Positions 1 through 30,194 of a DNA stretch of 64,000 bases are shown here, in pieces (positions within the stretch are counted from its first letter, which is position 1; each line of letters begins with the position of its first letter). The notes beneath the pieces are model-generated. The model was not told the origin of the DNA. It saw nothing but the letters and a program-made list of their open reading frames with translations, and did not search any database. This DNA is from Chionoecetes opilio (lineage: Eukaryota > Arthropoda > Malacostraca > Decapoda > Majidae): positions 130,568 to 194,567 of the forward strand of contig JACEEZ010003827.1 in the NCBI GenBank assembly GCA_016584305.1, written 5' to 3'. The translations under genes were made by a program, and so were the position numbers.

Positions 1-115
1 TTTACTTTTTGGGGGTGTACTTTTTGGGCAGTTACTTTTTTTGGGGGTACTTTTTTGGGGAGGGTTACTTTTTTGGAAGGGTTACTTTTTGGGGTGTACT
101 CTATTGTTTCCTGAC
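1..115. repeat. T/G-rich degenerate tandem repeat
   Basis: About five units of roughly 20 bp, each a T-run followed by a G-run (TTACTTTTTGGGG-like). It lies directly upstream of the first visible receptor exon, so it is probably intronic. No coding potential is visible. Confidence 0.6.
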
Positions 116-140
116 GTGGAGGGGACGTGGTGCGCGTGAG

Positions 141-216
141 CACGGAGCGGCGTGGTGCATATCCAGGGGCCCATGGCGTACCTCCTGCAGATTCTGGCCG
201 ACAAAATGAGCTTCGA
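141..216 (+). CDS. IR exon A (start of S1), 5' border uncertain
   Basis: Reads GPMAYLLQILADKMSF and stops mid-codon (GA) before the donor GTGAGT. This is the conserved opening of the IR ligand-binding domain (GPM.dLL..La). An in-frame TGA at 137-139 bounds the exon. Candidate acceptors are the AG at 139-140 and the CAG at 164-166. I chose 141 because the extra residues suit the family. Confidence 0.75.
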
Positions 217-250
217 GTGAGTATACGTACAGTACCTGCTGCCGAAAGTA

Positions 251-324
<74 letters not shown>

Positions 325-643
325 ACAAACAATGATTAGATAAGTAAATGAGACGAAGAAATTCATCCCATGCCATAGACTCAAGACCCATCTTTCTCCA
401 CTCCCTCCAGTATATCTGAACCATCTTTTCTCCCAAGTTACCAGCTGGTGCAGCCATCAGATCACCTGTGGGGCACGCCGCTCCCTGACGGCAACTGGTC
501 GGGTATGCTGGGAATGCTGCAACGACAGGTGGGTCTCCTTAATCATCCCTCGACGCTAATGAGGACACGACGGAGCACTAATGAGGGAGGCATCACCACA
601 CACACACACGCACACCCACACACACACACACACACACACATAA

Positions 644-697
<54 letters not shown>

Positions 698-705
698 AGA
701 CACAC

Positions 706-773
<68 letters not shown>

Positions 774-3700
774 CACACACACACACACACACACACACTT
801 AATCACAGAATACTGGTCCTATTAGAGAAGGGTTCATGAGGCATTTGGGATTTTTGTTACCTCTTTTTGTGTGTCCTTGGCCAGTCCTTCGTGACGTAAA
901 AAAAAAAAAAAAAAATTCATTAATATACTCCTTACTTTTGTTTAGTCTAATAACACATTTATCTTCATCAATATATATCCAGATCATGAACATTACTGCC
1001 TTGTTAATACATACTTGTGTCTTGCTCGTATTTACCTCCCTCCATATATAAGCTAGACAATTTCATGGACGGGGATGAAAAGTGGATGTAGGTACCTAGT
1101 GTTAAGTATCAGGAACTACCATGTGTAGGTCTCGCAGCCTCTTATACCTTCCTTATTTTCTTATGTTCTTATATATATGTACGAAAATCCGCAGGAGGTG
1201 GAGTTCGCTCTGGGTCCCTTCGGTGTGACGGCCTCTCGAGATACTGTGTGTGACTTCTCGGAGCCGGTGCTTACGGACAACAGCGGCATCCTTATGGTTC
1301 GCCCCCGCCAGGAAAGTGACGTGGCAGGGTTTCTTAAGCCCTTCACTCTCCAGGTATTGTCCTAGCAATTTTTTCTTTTTTCAAGCGCATCTGAATTTTT
1401 TTTCTCTCTGGGGGTCTTTTTTAGGTTTTTCAGGGTCTTTGATGTATTTTTTTTTGAGGGCGTCTTTTAGGTATTTTTTTGATGGAGTCTTTCTGTAGGC
1501 TTTTTTTTTCTCTCTGGGGGTCTTTTTCAGGTCTTTCAGGGTTTTTAGGGAATTTTTTGCGGGGGTCTTTTTGTAGGGGTATTTTTTTTCTCTATGGGGG
1601 TTTTTTTAGGTCTTTTAGGTATTTTGGTGGGTCTTTTTGGAGGGGTATTTTTTTCCCCCCTCTAATTTTTCGTCCAGGTCCCTTTTTGTATTTTTTGGGG
1701 GCTTTAGTTTTTTTTTTTTTTTTTACTACCAAAAACCCATTTTATTTTTCCCACACCCACCTTTTTTTCTGCCCTTTTTTCTCCTTCTTTTTCTATTTAT
1801 TAAATAATTCCATATTTCTTATTGGATCTAAACCACCCATTTTGCCCCCTCCCTTACGCTTTCCCCCTTTTTTTAAATTTCTTTATTAGAGCATAAATTA
1901 CCTATATATTGCATCATTAGAGCATAAACTACCTATATATTGCATCATTACAGCATAAACTACCTATATATTGATTTTAAGCATAAACTACTAATATTGC
2001 ATCTTTAAAGCAAAATCCTATTATTGCTCATTAAGCAAAATACCTATAATTGCATCATAGAGAAAACCCCCTAATATTGCATCATTACAGCATAAACTAC
2101 CTATATATTGCATCATTACAGCATAAACTACCTATATTGCTCATTAAAGCAAAATAGCATAAACTACCCCAATATTCTCTTTTTAAAGGAAAATTTCCAA
2201 AATTTTTCATCATTAAAGCAAACTACCTATATTGATTTCGCATAAACTCCTAAATTCATTACACTAAAAACCCCAAAGAAAAGACAAAACAGCTAAACTA
2301 ACCTTAATTTCAAAAAAGCAAAAAACTCCTAAATTTGCATCTTTAAAGCAAAAAACTACCTTATATTGCACATTAAGCAAAAACCCACCATTTTTGCATC
2401 ATTAAAGCATAAACTACCTATATATTGCATCATTACAGCATAAACTACCTATATATTGCATCATTACAGCATAAACTACCTATATATTGCATCATTACAG
2501 CATAAACTAAGCATAAACTACCCATATACTGCATCATTACAGCCTTAAACTCTTCCTTCCACACCTTTTCACGCTCTTTTACGCCCTTATTTAATACCAA
2601 GGGCATCTTAACTTATACCCAAACCCTTTCTTAGCCTTTCCCGTCACGCCTTTATCCTACCTTCAACACCCATTTGTCCCATTAACCCCTTGAGACCCAG
2701 AACATAATTTCCATTGTAATTTGACTACCATTAGACAATTTTTAGTGAATATAAGCAATATTTAGTAGATATGACCTGCTTAGTATCCTTCTCGACTAAC
2801 TAATTTGGTATATTCAGTTACTTTTCGTAATCTTATGGCTCGACAACATACATTTTTTTATAGCAAAGGAAAGATCTGGGTGTGAAGGGGTTAACATAAT
2901 TTATCCACTATTTACAATCCACATTATGCGCATCTTAACTTATCTAAACCCTTTCTCAACCTTTCCCGTCACGCCTTTATCTTACCTTCAACACCCTTTT
3001 GTCCCATTTCCATCTTTTCTGCACCATTTACAATCCTCTAAGTTCCCGTTCTAGGTATGGCTCCTGATCCTAGCCTCTGTGCCCACCATCTGCATCGTCT
3101 TTGCCTGTGTGATGAAGGCAGAGGCGAACATTTTCCGGCAGCAGATACGTGGCAACCCTTTCAGCACGGCGGCCTTTTGGGTTGTCAAAGCACTCACGCA
3201 GGAAGGTAATGGAAGGTGGCTAGGGATTAATTGGTAATTCATAAACATCTTAGTATTTATCTCCCCTTCTTGTTATCGATTTTGTTATTGGTGTATCACT
3301 TTGCTTCTGAACTCCTCTTGTTTTTCTTTTGATAATAAATCCTTCAATTACTGGGACGAAATAATGTATTTGATTCTTATGTTATGTGATTTTTCTCTTT
3401 TTCGTAGCTTAGTTTGCTTAACCACTTGAGTCCCAGAACGTAATTTCCATTGTAATTTGACTATCATTAGACGATTTTAATTAATATAAGCAATATTTTA
3501 TAGATGCCTCTTGTAGCTTCCTTATTTTCTTATTTTCTTATGTTCTTACCTGTGTCGCAGCAACGGAATGGCTGCCGCGGACGGACGGGAGTCGCCTGCT
3601 GGTGGTGACGTGGCTGCTGGCGTCACTGGTGTTCATGTCATCGTACAGCGGCATCCTGACAGCCATGCTCACAGTGCCCCGCGTCACCATCCCCATCGAC

Positions 3701-6700
3701 TCCCTGCAGGACCTCGTGAGCCAGTCGTGGATGCCCTGGCGTCTGGAGTCCGGGTCGTGGATGCTGCAATACTTCAGGGTGTGTTTGGGGCCTTGAGGGA
3801 AGAGAGGAAATGATTGGAATGGACTCAATCGTCAGGTGGTCAGTGCGGAGTCAATATAGGAAGCTTAAAAGGAGGCTGGATAAATTCATGGATGGGGATG
3901 AAAGGTGGATGTAGGTAGTATAAGTAACAGGAACAACCTCGTGTATAGGTCTCGCGGCCTCTTGTAGCTTCCTTATTTTCTTATGTTCTTCTTATGTGTT
4001 TGTGGCCTTAAGGGAAGAAAATATAGTGGGAGGGGGAGGATACGGTGAAGGAGACACAGAGGAAGTAAGAGGAATAGGTAACGGGAAGATAAGAACTGGT
4101 TTATCATGGTTGTTGGTTTTTATAAGGATCTCTATGTGTCCTCCCGCAAGGAGTCGCCCGGAGGAGTGTCTGGTTTATCATGGTTGTTGGTTTTTGTAAG
4201 GATCTCTATGTGTCCTCCCGCAAGGAGTCGCCCGGAGGAGTCTCTGGTTTATCATGGTTGTTGGTTTTTATAAGGATCTCTATGTGTCCTCCCGCAAGGA
4301 GTCGCCCGGAGGAGTCTCTGGTTTATCATGGTTGTTGGTTTTTGTAAGGATCTCTGTGTGTCCTCCCGGCAGGAGTCGCCCGGAGGAGTGTCTCGGGATG
4401 TGTACGAGGGCCACGAAGGGAACATAGGGGACTGTTGGGCGGCCCGGGAGCCCATCGCGCGGGGGCATTACGCGGGTATCTGTGACCACACCACCATGAA
4501 GAAGGCCATGTCGTGGGATTTCAGGTCAGTCATCTAAATCAGGTCAGTCATCAGGTCAGTAAATTCAGGTCAGTCATCAGGTCAGTAAATTCAGGTCAGT
4601 CATCAGGTCAGGAAATTCAGGTCAGTCATCAGGTCAGGAAATTCAAGTCAGTCATCAGGTCAGGTCATCGCAAGGCAGACTGGCAGATTTCGAGTCCCTG
4701 GTTCAAATCTAAAAAATATGCTTATGTTTGAAACTATAAAAAAATGCTAATGTTTCAGATTTCTTGCTTCAATAGTTAATTTATACATATTTTCAGATGC
4801 TTATCTGGTTGATCAAACATGCATGACATTTATAAGCTAAAAACTATAGGGTTTTTGTTCTTTTCGTGTATTGATTCGTTTGGTAATGCACGCCTCTCAT
4901 TACATTATATTATATTTTATTTGCTTTAGTACTTAAGTTCACTTCCTCATGTCTGTATATTATGTCGTTGTTGTTGTTTTTCCTGTATGCCTTCGGGTAC
5001 TTAAGTTCATTCTCTCATGTCTGTATATTATGCTTTTTAAACGGCCTCTTGTAGCTTCCTTATTTTCTTATGTTCTATGTGTTTTTGTTGTTGTTTTTCC
5101 TGTATGTCTTCGGGTGAGCATACAATTATCATTCCCTTTATCTGGCAGCACTTATCATTTCCTTTATCTGGCAGCACTTATCATTTCCTTTATCTGGCAG
5201 CACTTATCATTTCCTTTATCTGGCAGCACTTATCATTTCCTTTATCTGGCAGCACTTATCATTCCTTTATCTGGCAGCACTTATCATTTCCTTTATCTGG
5301 CAGCACTTATCATTTCCTTTATCTGGCAGCACTTATCATTTCCTTTATCTGGCAGCACTTATCATTTCCTTTATCTGGCAGCACTTATCATTTCCTTTAT
5401 CTGGCAGCACTTATCATTTCCTTTATCTGGCAGCACTTATCATTCCCTTTGTCTGGCAGCACTTATCATTTCCTTTATCTGGCAGCACTTATCATTCCCT
5501 TTATCTGGCAGCACTTATCATTTCCTTTATCTGGCAGCACTTATCATTTCCTTTATCTGGCAGCACTTATCATTTCCTTTATCTGGCAGCACTTATCATT
5601 TCCTTTATCTGGCAGCACTTATCATTTCCTTTATCTGGCAGCACTTATCATTTCCTTTATCTGGCAGCACTTATCATTTCCTTTATCTGGCAGCACTTAT
5701 CATTCCTTATCTGGCAGCACTTATCATTCCTTATCTGGCAGCACTTATCATTTCCTTATCTGGCAGCACTTATCATTTCCTTTATCTGGCAGCACTTATC
5801 ATTTCCTTATCTGGCAGCACTTATCATTTCCTTTATCTGGCAGCACTTATATTTCCTTATCTGGCAGCACTTATCATTTCCTTTATCTGGCAGCACTTAT
5901 CATTCCTTTATCTGGCAGCACTTATCATTTCCTTTATCTGGCAGCACTTATCATTTCCTTTATCTGGCAGCACTTATCATTTCCTTTATCTGGCAGCACT
6001 TATCATTTCCTTTATCTGGCAGCACTTATCATTCCCTTTGTCTGGCAGCACCACGGGCACCTGCCACCTGTACATCGCCCAGCAAGTGGTCTTCAGCTTC
6101 AACCTGGCCGTCGCCTTTAGGACAAAGTCGCCATACAAGAAGAAGGCCAACTACTGGTGCGTTCCTGTGTGTGTGTGTCCTATCCCTTATCTCCGACCAA
6201 TACCTAACTCTTCCCTGGCCTCCTATCCCTCATCTCCCAATATCTCATCATCTCCCATCCTATCCCAATACAGGAACTACCACGTGTAGGTCTCGCGGCC
6301 TCTTGTAGCTTTCTTATTTTCTTATGTTATCTCCGACCAATACCTCTTTCCCTGGCCTCCTATCCCTCATCTCCCAATATCTCATCATCTCCCATCCTAT
6401 CCCAATACAGGAACTACCACGTGTAGGTCTCGCGGCCTCTTGTAGCTTTCTTATTTTCTTATGTTATCTCCGACCAATACCTCTTTCCCTGGCCTCCTAT
6501 CCCTCATCTCCCAATATCTCATCATCTCCCATCCTATCCCAATACAGGAACTACCACGTGTAGGTCTCGCGGCCTCTTGTAGCTTTCTTATTTTCTTATG
6601 TTATCTCCGACCAATACCTCTTTCCCTGGTCTCCTATCCCCATCTCCCTCATCTCATAAGTCTTGCCTTGCTTGTCCTGAAGATGAAGCAAAAATACTCT

Positions 6701-8003
6701 CCTTATCATGTCAATACTTTACTTTAGGAGACAAGAGGATGATGTTTAGCAACTTCATATTCCACTCTCCTTTATAATTCACTGATTGAGTATAACATCA
6801 GTACAAGTTTTCCTTTGGTAGTGACACTCGTATCCTCCCTTTCACGTGCATAGAGACTTACTTACAAATAAAAAAGAAAATATAACGACCAAAAAAATTG
6901 CTTGAGGTAAAAAGGAAAAAAAATAGCCAAAAATATAACAATAACAGAGCAAAGAATATAGGGAAAAGATATATGACAAAAATAATTGCTTGAGGTAAAA
7001 AAGAAAAAAATAGTCCAGAAATATAACAATATATTTTCTGTATATCATCGTAATGTATTTTTTTTTATACGTTGTAGCCTGTTTTCTGTGATGTTCAGAT
7101 CTTCAGTTAAGGCGCATGCAGCCCCTAGAGTCCACCGTCACACTCGCAATCGGCAGACAGGTATATGCTGCATGTGGGTTGCTTCGGCCACTCGACAATG
7201 GCTTTAATAGTTGCTCCTTGATGAGACTTGAACTCGGGACCTTCTGCTCCCCTACCAGGCTCTTGAAAGAGTTGCCCCCGGCAGGATTCGAACTCAGGAC
7301 ATTGAGTTCAGCACTCCAAGACGCTAATCACTCGGCCACCGCCTCCCCTATACTTATGTAGGTTACTATAATTATGATGCAGTCTCTCCTAATAAACTCC
7401 CATTTCTCTGTCAGGATCATGAAGCTGAAAGAGGCTGGCGTGATAGACATGTGGCTGAATAATGAGATCGTCAACACGTCACAGTGTCTCAAGTCACCCT
7501 CCACAGACCGGCCCTCCACCCAGATCTCTGCCCTGGATCTGGAGTCCTACTTCGGCTCCTTCTTGGTGTTGATCGTAGGTACGTGGAGGAGGAGGAGGAG
7601 GAGCTAGGAGGAGGAGGAGGAAAAAGAAGAATGAAAAAAAAAAAAATTGGAGTTAAATTTTTGAGTCCGCCTAAAAAAAGATAGGATGAGAAGGAGGAAA
7701 AAATAAGAATAAGAAAATTATAAAGAAAATAAGGAGTTAATTTTTTGAGTCCGACAAAAAAAAAAGGAGGAAAAGGAGGAAAAAGAAGAACAAGAAAATT
7801 AAAAAGAAAAAAAAAAAATGAAATTTTTGAGTCCGACTAAGAAAAAAAATTCCCTCTGCTCAGATATTTTCTTTTACTTCGTTGACTTCTGCAATTCATG
7901 TTCGTGATTTTCTTATTTACTTTCAGGTATGATTATGGCGCTGATATCCTTCATGGTGGAGATTCTCACAGACTGGTGTCGACGCCATGGACTGCAAGAG
8001 TGA
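141..8003 (+). CDS. Ionotropic receptor (variant ionotropic glutamate receptor), 3' part, nine exons
   Basis: Ligand-gated cation channel subunit of the arthropod IR family, related to ionotropic glutamate receptors and usually expressed in chemosensory neurons. Joined exons are 141?-216, 438-528, 1195-1353, 3055-3205, 3561-3778, 4373-4524, 6049-6156, 7415-7578 and 7927-8003; every junction is phase-consistent. The order is S1 half-domain (GPMAYLLQIL; LPDGNWSGMLGMLQR; ALGPFGVTASRDTVCDFSEP), TM1, pore and TM2/TM3 with SYSGILTAMLTVPR and IPIDSL, S2 half-domain, and a final TM helix ending in a short basic tail and TGA. The Arg of the TASRDTV segment sits where glutamate receptors bind the ligand carboxylate. 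About 400 residues are visible; the signal peptide and any amino-terminal domain lie outside the window. Odd: three minisatellites built on its own splice junctions. The subtype cannot be named. Confidence 0.93.
252..322. repeat. (CA)n microsatellite
   Basis: About 35 uninterrupted CA units, 35 nt after the donor of IR exon A. Confidence 0.95.
438..528 (+). CDS. IR exon B (S1 continued)
   Basis: Acceptor TCCCAAG, donor CAGGTGGGT. T completes the split codon from exon A to give SFDYQLVQP, then WGTPLPDGNWSGMLGMLQRQ, which matches the family pattern W....pnG.WnGm.gmL.r. The exon ends in phase 0. Confidence 0.92.
590..800. repeat. Interrupted (CA)n microsatellite
   Basis: About 200 bp of CA with interruptions (CATACACAGA, CAGTCTCACA, CAGTCACA). 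It begins 60 nt after the donor of exon B. Confidence 0.95.
1050..1171 (+). mobile_element. CR1/L2-like LINE 3' tail fragment
   Basis: Matches the last ~120 bp of the LINE seen more fully at 37330-37620: GGGGATGAAA, GTGGATGTAGGTA, a GTAGGTCTCGC-type box, then CTTCCTTATTTTCTTATGTTCTT. It is in sense orientation and ends 23 nt before the acceptor AG of the next receptor exon. Confidence 0.8.
1195..1353 (+). CDS. IR exon C (end of S1, carries ligand Arg)
   Basis: Reads EVEFALGPFGVTASRD, then TVCDFSEPVL, and ends in FLKPFTLQ, the strongly conserved IR segment just before TM1 (GPf.vt..R..v.DF..P; FLkPF). Exactly 53 codons, phase 0 on both sides. The acceptor CCGCAG follows a LINE tail. Confidence 0.95.
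1360..1760. repeat. Pyrimidine/G-rich degenerate tandem repeat
   Basis: Diverged units of roughly 55-60 bp built on TTTTTTTCTCTCTGGGGGTC and TTCAGGTCTTTCAGGG, starting right after the donor of exon C. It resembles the T/G-rich block at the window start. Confidence 0.6.
1880..2550. repeat. ~29 bp AT-rich minisatellite
   Basis: Units of AGCATAAACTACCTATATA plus TTGCATCATTAC. Copies at both ends are near identical; the middle (about 1980-2400) is decayed. No gene is visible. Confidence 0.9.
2682..2894. mobile_element. TTAA MITE (piggyBac-like), copy 1
   Basis: Flanked by TTAA on both sides; ends are CCCCTTGAGACCCAGAA and TCTGGGTGTGAAGGGG (inverted CCCCTT). Full length, about 205 bp, with no coding capacity. 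Family consensus traits: ATTTCCATTGTAATTTG near the left end and AGCAAAGGAAAGATCTGG near the right end. Confidence 0.85.
3055..3205 (+). CDS. IR exon D (TM1)
   Basis: Acceptor TTCTAG, donor GGAAGGTAATG. Begins VWLLILAS and continues as a ~20-residue hydrophobic helix (first transmembrane segment), followed by a charged stretch with NIFRQQ and GNPFS. Ends one base into a codon (phase 1). Confidence 0.93.
3418..3506. mobile_element. TTAA MITE, 5' fragment (copy 2)
   Basis: Starts TTAACCACTTGAGTCCCAGA and follows the family consensus to TATTTTATAGATG. It then switches abruptly into a LINE tail (3507-3548), so the 3' half was lost at that junction. Confidence 0.75.
3507..3548 (+). mobile_element. 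LINE 3' tail at an acceptor
   Basis: CCTCTTGTAGCTTCCTTATT followed by TTCTTATTTTCTTATGTTCT. The last base is 12 nt before the acceptor CGCAG of IR exon E, so this LINE remnant forms the polypyrimidine tract. Confidence 0.8.
3561..3778 (+). CDS. IR exon E (pore, TM2/TM3, start of S2)
   Basis: The most diagnostic exon: EWLPRTDGSRLLVVTWLLAS, then SYSGILTAMLTVPR and VTIPIDSLQDLV. SYSG..TAMLTV corresponds to the SYTANLAAF gate helix of glutamate receptors, and VPR.TIPIDSL is typical of arthropod IRs. Phase 1 in, phase 0 out; donor AGGGTGTGT is somewhat weak. Confidence 0.96.
3807..3990 (+). mobile_element. CR1/L2-like LINE C-terminus and 3' tail
   Basis: Decayed end of the reverse transcriptase ORF (WNGLSRQVV-like, then a GRLDKFMDG-like stretch), followed by GTAGGTCTCGCGGCCTCTTG and the CTTATTTTCTTATGTTCTT end. 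Starts about 28 nt after the donor of exon E, sense orientation. Confidence 0.8.
4096..4393 (+). repeat. Minisatellite spanning the 3' splice site of IR exon F
   Basis: Four tandem ~73 bp copies. Each holds ~50 nt of intron end (TTTATCATGGTTGTTGG .. GTGTCCTCCC), an AG acceptor and the first ~22 nt of the exon (GAGTCGCCCGGAGGAGT). The first three copies read CCGCAAG at the acceptor; only the last, which opens the true exon, reads CCGGCAG. Confidence 0.92.
4373..4524 (+). CDS. IR exon F (S2)
   Basis: Begins ESPGGVSRDVYEGHEGN and holds CWAAREPIARGHYAGICD, part of the second ligand-binding half-domain. Phase 0 in; ends with AG (phase 2) before donor GTCAGT. Its acceptor is the last member of a four-copy tandem repeat and its donor is the first member of another. 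Confidence 0.92.
4519..4668 (+). repeat. Minisatellite spanning the 5' splice site of IR exon F
   Basis: About five units of ~26 bp, TCAGGTCAGTCATCAGGTCA followed by GTAAAT or GGAAAT. The first copy begins at the exon end TTTCAG|GTCAGT, so each unit repeats a donor-like AG|GTCAGT twice. Confidence 0.9.
5041..5076 (+). mobile_element. LINE 3' tail fragment
   Basis: CGGCCTCTTGTAGCTTCCTT then ATTTTCTTATGTTCT. Short sense tail about 50 bp before the next minisatellite. Confidence 0.7.
5125..6052 (+). repeat. Minisatellite spanning the 3' splice site of IR exon G
   Basis: About 35 units of 25-26 bp, CCTTTATCTGGCAGCACTTA plus TCATTT. Each carries a complete acceptor-like pyrimidine stretch plus CAG|CAC. 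The last unit (TTTGTCTGGCAG|CACCAC) is the working acceptor of the next exon. Long ORFs across it arise only because the unit lacks stops in several frames. Confidence 0.95.
6049..6156 (+). CDS. IR exon G (S2)
   Basis: Completes AG|C, then TTGTCHLYIAQQVVFSFNLA and AFRTKSPYKKKANYW, the family pattern of the S2 segment before the last membrane helix (..f.lafrk.Spy). Donor GTGCGT; phases 2 in and 2 out. Confidence 0.92.
6176..6660 (+). repeat. ~137 bp tandem repeat containing LINE tails
   Basis: Three and a half copies of a unit made of TTATCTCCGACCAATACCT, a CTCATCTCCCAATATC stretch and an embedded LINE tail (GTGTAGGTCTCGCGGCCTC .. TTATTTTCTTATG). A LINE tail was therefore present before the tandem expansion. 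It starts about 20 nt after the donor of IR exon G. Confidence 0.9.
6866..7035. repeat. Tandem duplication, A-rich
   Basis: Two ~110 bp copies sharing ATTGCTTGAGGTAAAAA and AATATAACAATA. No coding potential. Confidence 0.7.
7112..7349 (-). mobile_element. tRNA-derived SINE (family 1 variant)
   Basis: On the minus strand it starts GGGGAGGCGGTGGCCGAGTG (A-box region) with the B box GAGTTCGAATCCTGCC, then a second tRNA-like half and a CCACTCGACAATGG-type body shared with the family at 13526. Ends 65 nt before the acceptor of IR exon H. Confidence 0.75.
7415..7578 (+). CDS. IR exon H (end of S2, start of last TM)
   Basis: WIMKLKEAGVIDMWLNNEI .. ISALDLESYFGSFLVLIV. The pattern i..l.eaGli..W and L.le...g.FlvL is the conserved IR C-terminal lobe leading into the final membrane helix. 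Phase 2 in, phase 1 out. Confidence 0.94.
7580..7860. repeat. Purine-rich tandem repeat
   Basis: Three ~100 bp units: AGGAGGAAAAAGAAGAA-type tracts, each ending in AATTTTTGAGTCCG(A/C)C. Intronic, directly after the donor of exon H. Confidence 0.75.
7927..8003 (+). CDS. IR exon I (last TM, C-terminus, stop)
   Basis: GMIMALISFMVEILTDWCRR, then HGLQE and TGA. It finishes the last transmembrane helix and leaves a short basic cytoplasmic tail, as usual for IRs. Acceptor TTTCAG; phase fits exon H. Confidence 0.94.
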
Positions 8004-8077
8004 CTTTCAGGCTGGCAGGAACATGGAAACTTGTAGGTGGAACCATGGAACATAGAAACTCTTCCTTTTCTGGGGCC

Positions 8078-9141
8078 AGATGCTGAGAGTGAGCTAGGGC
8101 GCCCTATCCACTAGGGCGCCTGTGGTAAGGCGAAACGCCCTCCCACCGCAATGCTCAGTCGAGATTGCTGCCTTAGTGGCACCGCTAAAGGCGCTGAAAA
8201 CTAAGGCATGGTCAGACCCTGACTTAGTGAGCTGCTGTGGGCCTTTGACAGACATTCATCTTCTGTTTATAAAGCAAATACAGCCTTGTTTAAGTTCCTA
8301 CAACGTAACAATTGGTGTTTACGTATTAATAGTGTTGCGAGGTGTGTATGAATTGATCGTGCAAGACTAATGCGGCATTATAGGGTGTTATATGCTGGTG
8401 ATAAGAAATGTTGTGTTGTGTCTTGGTTAGGGGCGGGCGGTGGGCGGCAGGTGCTCCGCCCGCACTAAAATGTTGTACTATTATACGGTATTATCATACT
8501 ACCAGATGATATTTTGGACAGCTGAACATACCATCATCTTCACGAGACATTAGTGCATATCATGAATGTATAAAAATTGCAGTAAACTATACCTATAATA
8601 AGATAATGACAGCAAAATGAAATTTTGTATAAACTTTTTTTTCACCTTTTTTTATTCATCATCTCCTTATTCCTGGAATGTTGCTTGCATTAAATTTTCA
8701 CTCACTGTCCCGGAATCGGCACACCTTAATGATTATCATGGTGTATGGCACGTCCTAATGCAAAAATATATAAGTGGTCAAAACCTGCGTTGAAAGTCAA
8801 ACTTGTGATGAAACAGCTTTTGGCGGGGGAGAGCGGTGTGTCCTTGCCTTGGTTAGGGAGGGAGGGACAACATTCCTTGCTTCAGCAGAGACGTGTTCAA
8901 GCCTTGTGATTGGTCGAAGCTGCCTAAGCAGCGCTCAGATAGGCAACGTGATTGGCTAGTAGGATTCTCGGACCACGCCCACGCCATAGGCTTTGGAGGT
9001 GTAAGGCAGTGCAAAAGCGCCTGAACTTTCGACTGTACATAGGCTTTAGTCGGTGCCTTAGCCGGGCCGTTACAAAAGCGCCTGAAGACGGGTAAGGCGC
9101 TCTTTTCGCCTTACCTCTATGGCACTTCTCAGCATCTCCCC
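8078..9141. mobile_element. TIR element (~1.06 kb), unclassified
   Basis: The left end AGATGCTGAGAGTG is inverted at the right as CACTTCTCAGCATCT, and GGTAAGGCGAAA at 8132 is inverted as TTTCGCCTTACC at ~9102. About 8465-8810 inside it resembles, at low identity, one arm of the foldback element at 30984 (ACCAGATGATATT, GCATATCATGA, GTGGTCAAAA). Lies 75 bp after the receptor stop codon. No ORF of note. Confidence 0.55.
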
Positions 9142-9182
9142 CCTGCCTTACAATGTTCACCCGTCGTCGTTCTCTCAAGGCA

Positions 9183-9756
9183 CTACTTACTGAATATTCT
9201 CCTCATCCTCCCACGTCCTTATCAAACAGAAGATATCGATAATTAGAAGCAGTCAGGCACAATATAGACGAAGAGAAACGATAATAAAAAATAAACCCAA
9301 GGAGTTCCGTGTTCTCTCTTTCTCCTGAAGGCGACGCAGAAGGAAGTTTGAGTTGGCAATTTTTTGTTTGAGTTTCAATTTTTTCTTTCTCATACCGCAC
9401 GAGAAAGAGAAAAAAACCTCATGAGATTAAACAATAAACAGTCTTTGCTTTTCTTTCTCCTATATAGTAGTTAGTGTCTCATTAAGGCAACATAGAAGAA
9501 CAAAATACGAGTGATATGAATGAGGTGGTTGAGAACTTGAGAGGACAGTGAGATGAATGAATGGAGATGCTGCTGAGCTGTGTGGTGAGACAAGTGAATG
9601 GATGATTTGAAGCCGTGAAAGGGTGAAGGAGAAAGACACTATAGATTTGTATGCATTTAATGTGGTTTTCTCTGTTTTTCCTATTTTAATCACATAATCA
9701 AATGATATGATAGTTTTACAGCTTCAACATCAAGCTCAAGATTAAGCTTTGTTGTT
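9183..9756. other. Intergenic / OS9 5' flank
   Basis: AT-rich, without a recognisable element or ORF. It must hold the OS9 promoter and 5' UTR, but no TATA box or initiator could be assigned with confidence. Confidence 0.4.
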
Positions 9757-9770
9757 ATGGCTGCGTCAGA

Positions 9771-29505
<19,735 letters not shown>

Positions 29506-29524
29506 TATTGTATTTATATAAACA

Positions 29525-29841
<317 letters not shown>

Positions 29842-30194
29842 CCATGAAGCCATAGACATTACAAATGACTTTTCTGATATGCGGTGCTTGATAAAAGTGA
29901 ACTTTATGCATCTGAAAAGAGATCTGTATCCCACATTTTATTTGATACAAGATGAATGCAATAGATGAGAGCTTGGTAGGCCCATGGAATAAGGTAGTAA
30001 GCTGTGTAGTTCTGAGGTGAAGTACCAGAAAACAGATGTATAAATCTCATGTATTTTCAAAGCAGTCATTAATTGTCATCTTTAGACTGAAAACCGTACT
30101 TTTATTCAGAAATTTGATTGTTTTGCAAGTTTTATGTGTGTAATATTGAAGTTGCATAGGAATAACGTAATCATGTTTTAGTAATTGTTCATAT

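Noticed and set aside
4949..6289. Long open frames of 347 and 446 codons
   Set aside because: They are translations of the 26 bp acceptor minisatellite (three units make 78 nt without stops). The true exon in the region is only 6049-6156.
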